Origin: Rhizobium sp. ACO-34A
Lineage (GTDB): Bacteria > Pseudomonadota > Alphaproteobacteria > Rhizobiales > Rhizobiaceae
Direction of reading: 5' to 3'
NCBI GenBank assembly: GCA_002600635.1
Contig: CP021371.1
Location: 251,001-315,000, forward strand
Length of the DNA: 64,000 nucleotides
Made by a program: the position numbers and the translations under genes. Positions 61,823 to 64,000 of the stretch are shown here, one piece after another (position 1 is the first letter of the stretch; each line of letters opens with the position of its first letter). The notes under the pieces were generated by a model. It made no database searches. It saw nothing but the letters and a program-made list of their open reading frames with translations, and was not told where the DNA came from.

Positions 61823-62372
61823 TTTACTCTCCTACTCCACAATGGTTGTTCAGCACTCCCGGCAACTGTTTGCCGTTGCTCGGATGACTGGAACCTACAC
61901 GTCAGCCCATTGCCATCGGCTTAAGAAAGACGGTTACCAACTCCTGAAAGCCCAAATGCCCCCGACTTGGTAAACAGTTGGCGACCGGGAACCTTCGTAT
62001 TTTATCGGCGGACGGTTTCTCTCTGAAAGAATATGTAAAAACAAATGGTTGTTCCATCAGGATATCGCTTCTCAAACTTTGCCGGACACAGTGTCGGCAA
62101 CCGTCTCGCCGGTCTTTGGAGGTCGAGTTGGGAGTGTGCGACCAATTTTGGTACGTGCGTGGATCGGCGCATGGCTTCGGATACTATTGGCGTGCAGCGC
62201 AGAGAGCACCAGGATTGCCTTTCTCGCGTGCTCTGTGTGTATCAGGGACTGTCGTCGACGTGCTCTTCGGAGTGTGTTCACGCGGAAATGCCTCCGCTTA
62301 ACCGTCCGTTCACCAATCCGCTCCATCCTGTATCAGGATCCACGTATTGAAAGCTTCGGAAGGCTGGCACGC
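61823..62372. other. 550-bp divergent control region between pilA and the plus-strand pilus genes
   Basis: No gene is supported. The part nearest pilA must hold its promoter. TAACCGT-type motifs occur on the minus strand at 61930-61937 (GTAACCGT) and on the plus strand at 62298-62305 (TTAACCGT), facing the genes on each side. Base composition in 61980-62060 is AT-rich relative to the surroundings. Open frames across 62049-62372 have poor codon use and are rejected. Confidence 0.5.
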
Positions 62373-62786
62373 ATGTTGTCCTGCAGCGGTCTCAAAATTC
62401 TTGCTGTCACCGGTGTGCTCGCATGGAGTGCGGCAATGCCGTTTTCGGCTTCGGCTGAAGACAGCAGCGGTTACCTGCGGGTCTATATGAACAATGCGCG
62501 CGTCCTGAAGCTTGACCGCCCCGTCAGCAAGGTGATCGTCGGCAATTCCGATGTAGCCGACGCAACCGTTGCCGACGCCAGGACCATTGTTCTGACCGGA
62601 CGTGCCTTCGGCTCGACCAACCTCGTTCTTCTCGATGCCGACGGCAATGCCATCGTCGATGAACGCATTCTGGTATCGATTGACGAAGGCAATACGGTGC
62701 GGGTGTTCAAGGAGACCAGCCGCACGGTGCTTTCCTGCACGCCGAATTGCGAGGAACATGCCGCAACCGGCAATAGCTCGAAATAA
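62373..62786 (+). CDS. Stand-alone pilus/secretin N-domain protein
   Basis: 137 aa. A signal peptide (LKILAVTGVLAWSAAMPFSASA) precedes a domain (VYMNNARVLKLDRPVSKVIV, then VADATVADARTIVLTGRAFG) that resembles the N-domain of CpaC, here without secretin. Two cysteines near the C-terminus (LSCTPNCEE) could form a disulfide. It matches the pilus-formation N-terminal domain family often found beside tad genes. Role: perhaps a periplasmic accessory of the pilus channel (inference). GGAAGG lies about 9 bases before the ATG. Confidence 0.82.
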   Translation: MLSCSGLKILAVTGVLAWSAAMPFSASAEDSSGYLRVYMNNARVLKLDRPVSKVIVGNSDVADATVADARTIVLTGRAFGSTNLVLLDADGNAIVDERILVSIDEGNTVRVFKETSRTVLSCTPNCEEHAATGNSSK

Positions 62787-62904
62787 CCCGGTCGAAGTGA
62801 GACGCTTTGCCGCCCCAGATCGGGAAAAACGTAAAGAAACCGGAAACGGAATTTCAATACTTCGCCTCTAGTGTCTCGACAAAACCGCATTTCGGTCACA
62901 GGCG

Positions 62905-63534
62905 ATGAACCCATTCACTCATTCGGACGAAGCAAAAAGCCGCAGGAAGAGGTTCCGCCTCTCTTTATTGCGTAGGCTGGCCCGTTCCCGGGATGGCGCC
63001 GCCGCAATCGAATTTGCGATCCTGTCCATTCCCTACTTTCTCATCATTTTTGCGACGCTCGAAACCTTCGTTGCCTATACCGCCGAACAGATCGTTTCGA
63101 ACGCCGTCAACGTCATGGCGCGCGAGGTAAGGACAGGTAACATCACCTATAATCTCGGGCGTTCGACGGATATGACGAAGGAACAGTTCCGTGTCGCGTT
63201 CTGCGACCAGATTTCGGTGGTTATCGCCTGTTCCGCCACCGAGGCTGCCAACCCGCAGAAGCTTTACCTGGATCTTGAGACGCTTTCGAGCTTCGAGGCC
63301 GTCGCCGACAAGGTTGGGGTGCCCCGTGTCAATGGCGGGTTTTCGGACCTCGATACGTCAGCCTTTCATTTCTCTCCCGGCGGGCCAGATACGATCAATC
63401 TGCTGCGCGCCTATTACCGATGGGATGTGACAATGGATCTGCTCCGGTCCATCAGCAATATCCGCCCCGATAGCCAGACCAATCAGGTTCTGCTTATTGC
63501 CACCACGGCCTTCCGCAACGAGAAATATCCGTGA
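62905..63534 (+). CDS. TadE-family pseudopilin
   Basis: 209 aa. A basic start (SRRKRFRLSLLRRLARSRDG) precedes one helix beginning AAAIEFAILSIPYFLIIFA, the TadE prepilin-like segment with the conserved Glu five residues in, a CpaA processing site. The rest is periplasmic with two cysteines (AFCDQISVVIACSA). Minor pilins of this type are needed for Flp pilus assembly. It overlaps the next gene by 4 bases (GTGA). Confidence 0.87.
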   Translation: MNPFTHSDEAKSRRKRFRLSLLRRLARSRDGAAAIEFAILSIPYFLIIFATLETFVAYTAEQIVSNAVNVMAREVRTGNITYNLGRSTDMTKEQFRVAFCDQISVVIACSATEAANPQKLYLDLETLSSFEAVADKVGVPRVNGGFSDLDTSAFHFSPGGPDTINLLRAYYRWDVTMDLLRSISNIRPDSQTNQVLLIATTAFRNEKYP

Positions 63535-64000
63535 AGCGCTCCGGTCCAGAATTGAACAGCAAAGATACCCTCGTCGGACGGCATGGTGTTCTGATGCGCA
63601 CCTCCGCGCTGTTCCGGCGGTTTCTGTCCGACCAACAGGGCATTGGCGGCGTAGAATTCGCGCTGCTGGCGCCGATGCTGATCGTGATCTACCTCTGCGC
63701 ATTCGAGTTGATGATGGGCTTCACCGTGGCAAAGAAGGCCTCGGCGGCGTCAAGTACCATCGCGGACCTCATAAGTCGCGAGGATAAGGTCACCAAGACC
63801 AGTCTGGCCGGCATGGTGGATGTTGCGGACGCCATTTTCGTGCCCTATTCCGTCAATGATCTTTCCCTGAAGATCACGGGGGTAAAGGTCGACGCCAACA
63901 GGCAGGCCACCGTGGCGTGGTCCTGGTCGAACACGGGGGCGGCGCCCTACGTCGTGGGCGCCACCGTCAAGGTTCCCGATGACATGCTGATTGCCAGCAC
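63531..64000 (+). CDS. TadE/TadF-like pseudopilin, cut by the window end
   Basis: At least 156 aa visible. The likely start is GTG at 63531, overlapping the previous stop in GTGA; ATG at 63594 is an alternative. SDQQGIGGVEFALLAPMLIVIYLC is the prepilin-like helix with the conserved Glu. The periplasmic part follows (SASSTIADLISREDKV). Second minor pilin of a coupled pair; the gene continues beyond the window. Confidence 0.85.
   Translation, partial: MKRSGPELNSKDTLVGRHGVLMRTSALFRRFLSDQQGIGGVEFALLAPMLIVIYLCAFELMMGFTVAKKASAASSTIADLISREDKVTKTSLAGMVDVADAIFVPYSVNDLSLKITGVKVDANRQATVAWSWSNTGAAPYVVGATVKVPDDMLIAS

Noticed and set aside
62049..62372. Upstream extension of the secretin N-domain protein
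   Set aside because: Cys/Arg-rich, no signal peptide at its start, whereas a proper signal peptide begins at 62373.

Overview
The window is GC-rich chromosomal DNA from an alphaproteobacterium of the Rhizobiaceae, near Rhizobium, Agrobacterium or Sinorhizobium. Three things support this: gene order (recF-moeB, dnaK/dnaJ, polA next to a marR gene, gpmA-dapB-ABC exporter-glk-mgsA), rhizobial intergenic repeat families present in several copies, and a Ctp/Tad pilus cluster. The genus cannot be fixed from the sequence. No rRNA, tRNA, insertion sequence, prophage or CRISPR array was seen.

Layout. 1-4.9 kb: tail of a 2-hydroxyacid dehydrogenase, a GNAT gene with an apparent frameshift, moeB, recF, slyX, and a TetR regulator divergent from a small membrane protein. 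4.9-8.6 kb: a heat-shock unit dnaK - secreted protein - dnaJ behind a sigma-32-like promoter. 8.8-14.3 kb: penicillin-binding protein 1A, YbaK deacylase, M20 peptidase and MarR, with two candidate small RNAs in the gaps (about 12.06-12.2 kb and 14.37-14.5 kb). 14.65-17.65 kb: polA. 17.8-22.6 kb: LysR regulator pcaQ divergent from pcaDCHGB, which takes protocatechuate to beta-ketoadipate. The last steps (pcaIJ, pcaF) are not here. 22.7-36 kb: a complete C-P lyase locus, phnGHIJKL, a hexapeptide acetyltransferase, phnCDE1E2, a DUF1045 protein, phnMN, and a divergent phnF. Pho-box-like sites and a palindromic operator suggest joint control by phosphate and PhnF. 36.1-42.2 kb: gpmA, dapB, an MsbA-type ABC exporter, glk, mgsA, mepA. 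42.4-49.1 kb: the yejABEF oligopeptide importer, interrupted between yejE and yejF by a lower-GC PIN-domain toxin-antitoxin pair. 49.2-52.8 kb: a 2-hydroxyacid dehydrogenase, pncB, a CoxG-like protein and small unknown genes. 52.8-64 kb: a Tad/Flp pilus cluster (pilA, cpaABCDE, tadABC on the minus strand), with a stand-alone secretin N-domain protein and two TadE-like pseudopilins on the plus strand.

Most of the window is ordinary core genome. The points most worth following are: the GNAT frameshift inside a perfect 17-bp hairpin; an orphan plus-strand transcript with a strong terminator and a CtrA-like TTAA-N7-TTAA box; the toxin-antitoxin pair placed in the yej operon without breaking its ATGA overlap; DUF1045 as a possible stand-in for the missing PhnP; and a 30-residue membrane microprotein encoded antisense in the phnI-phnJ gap.
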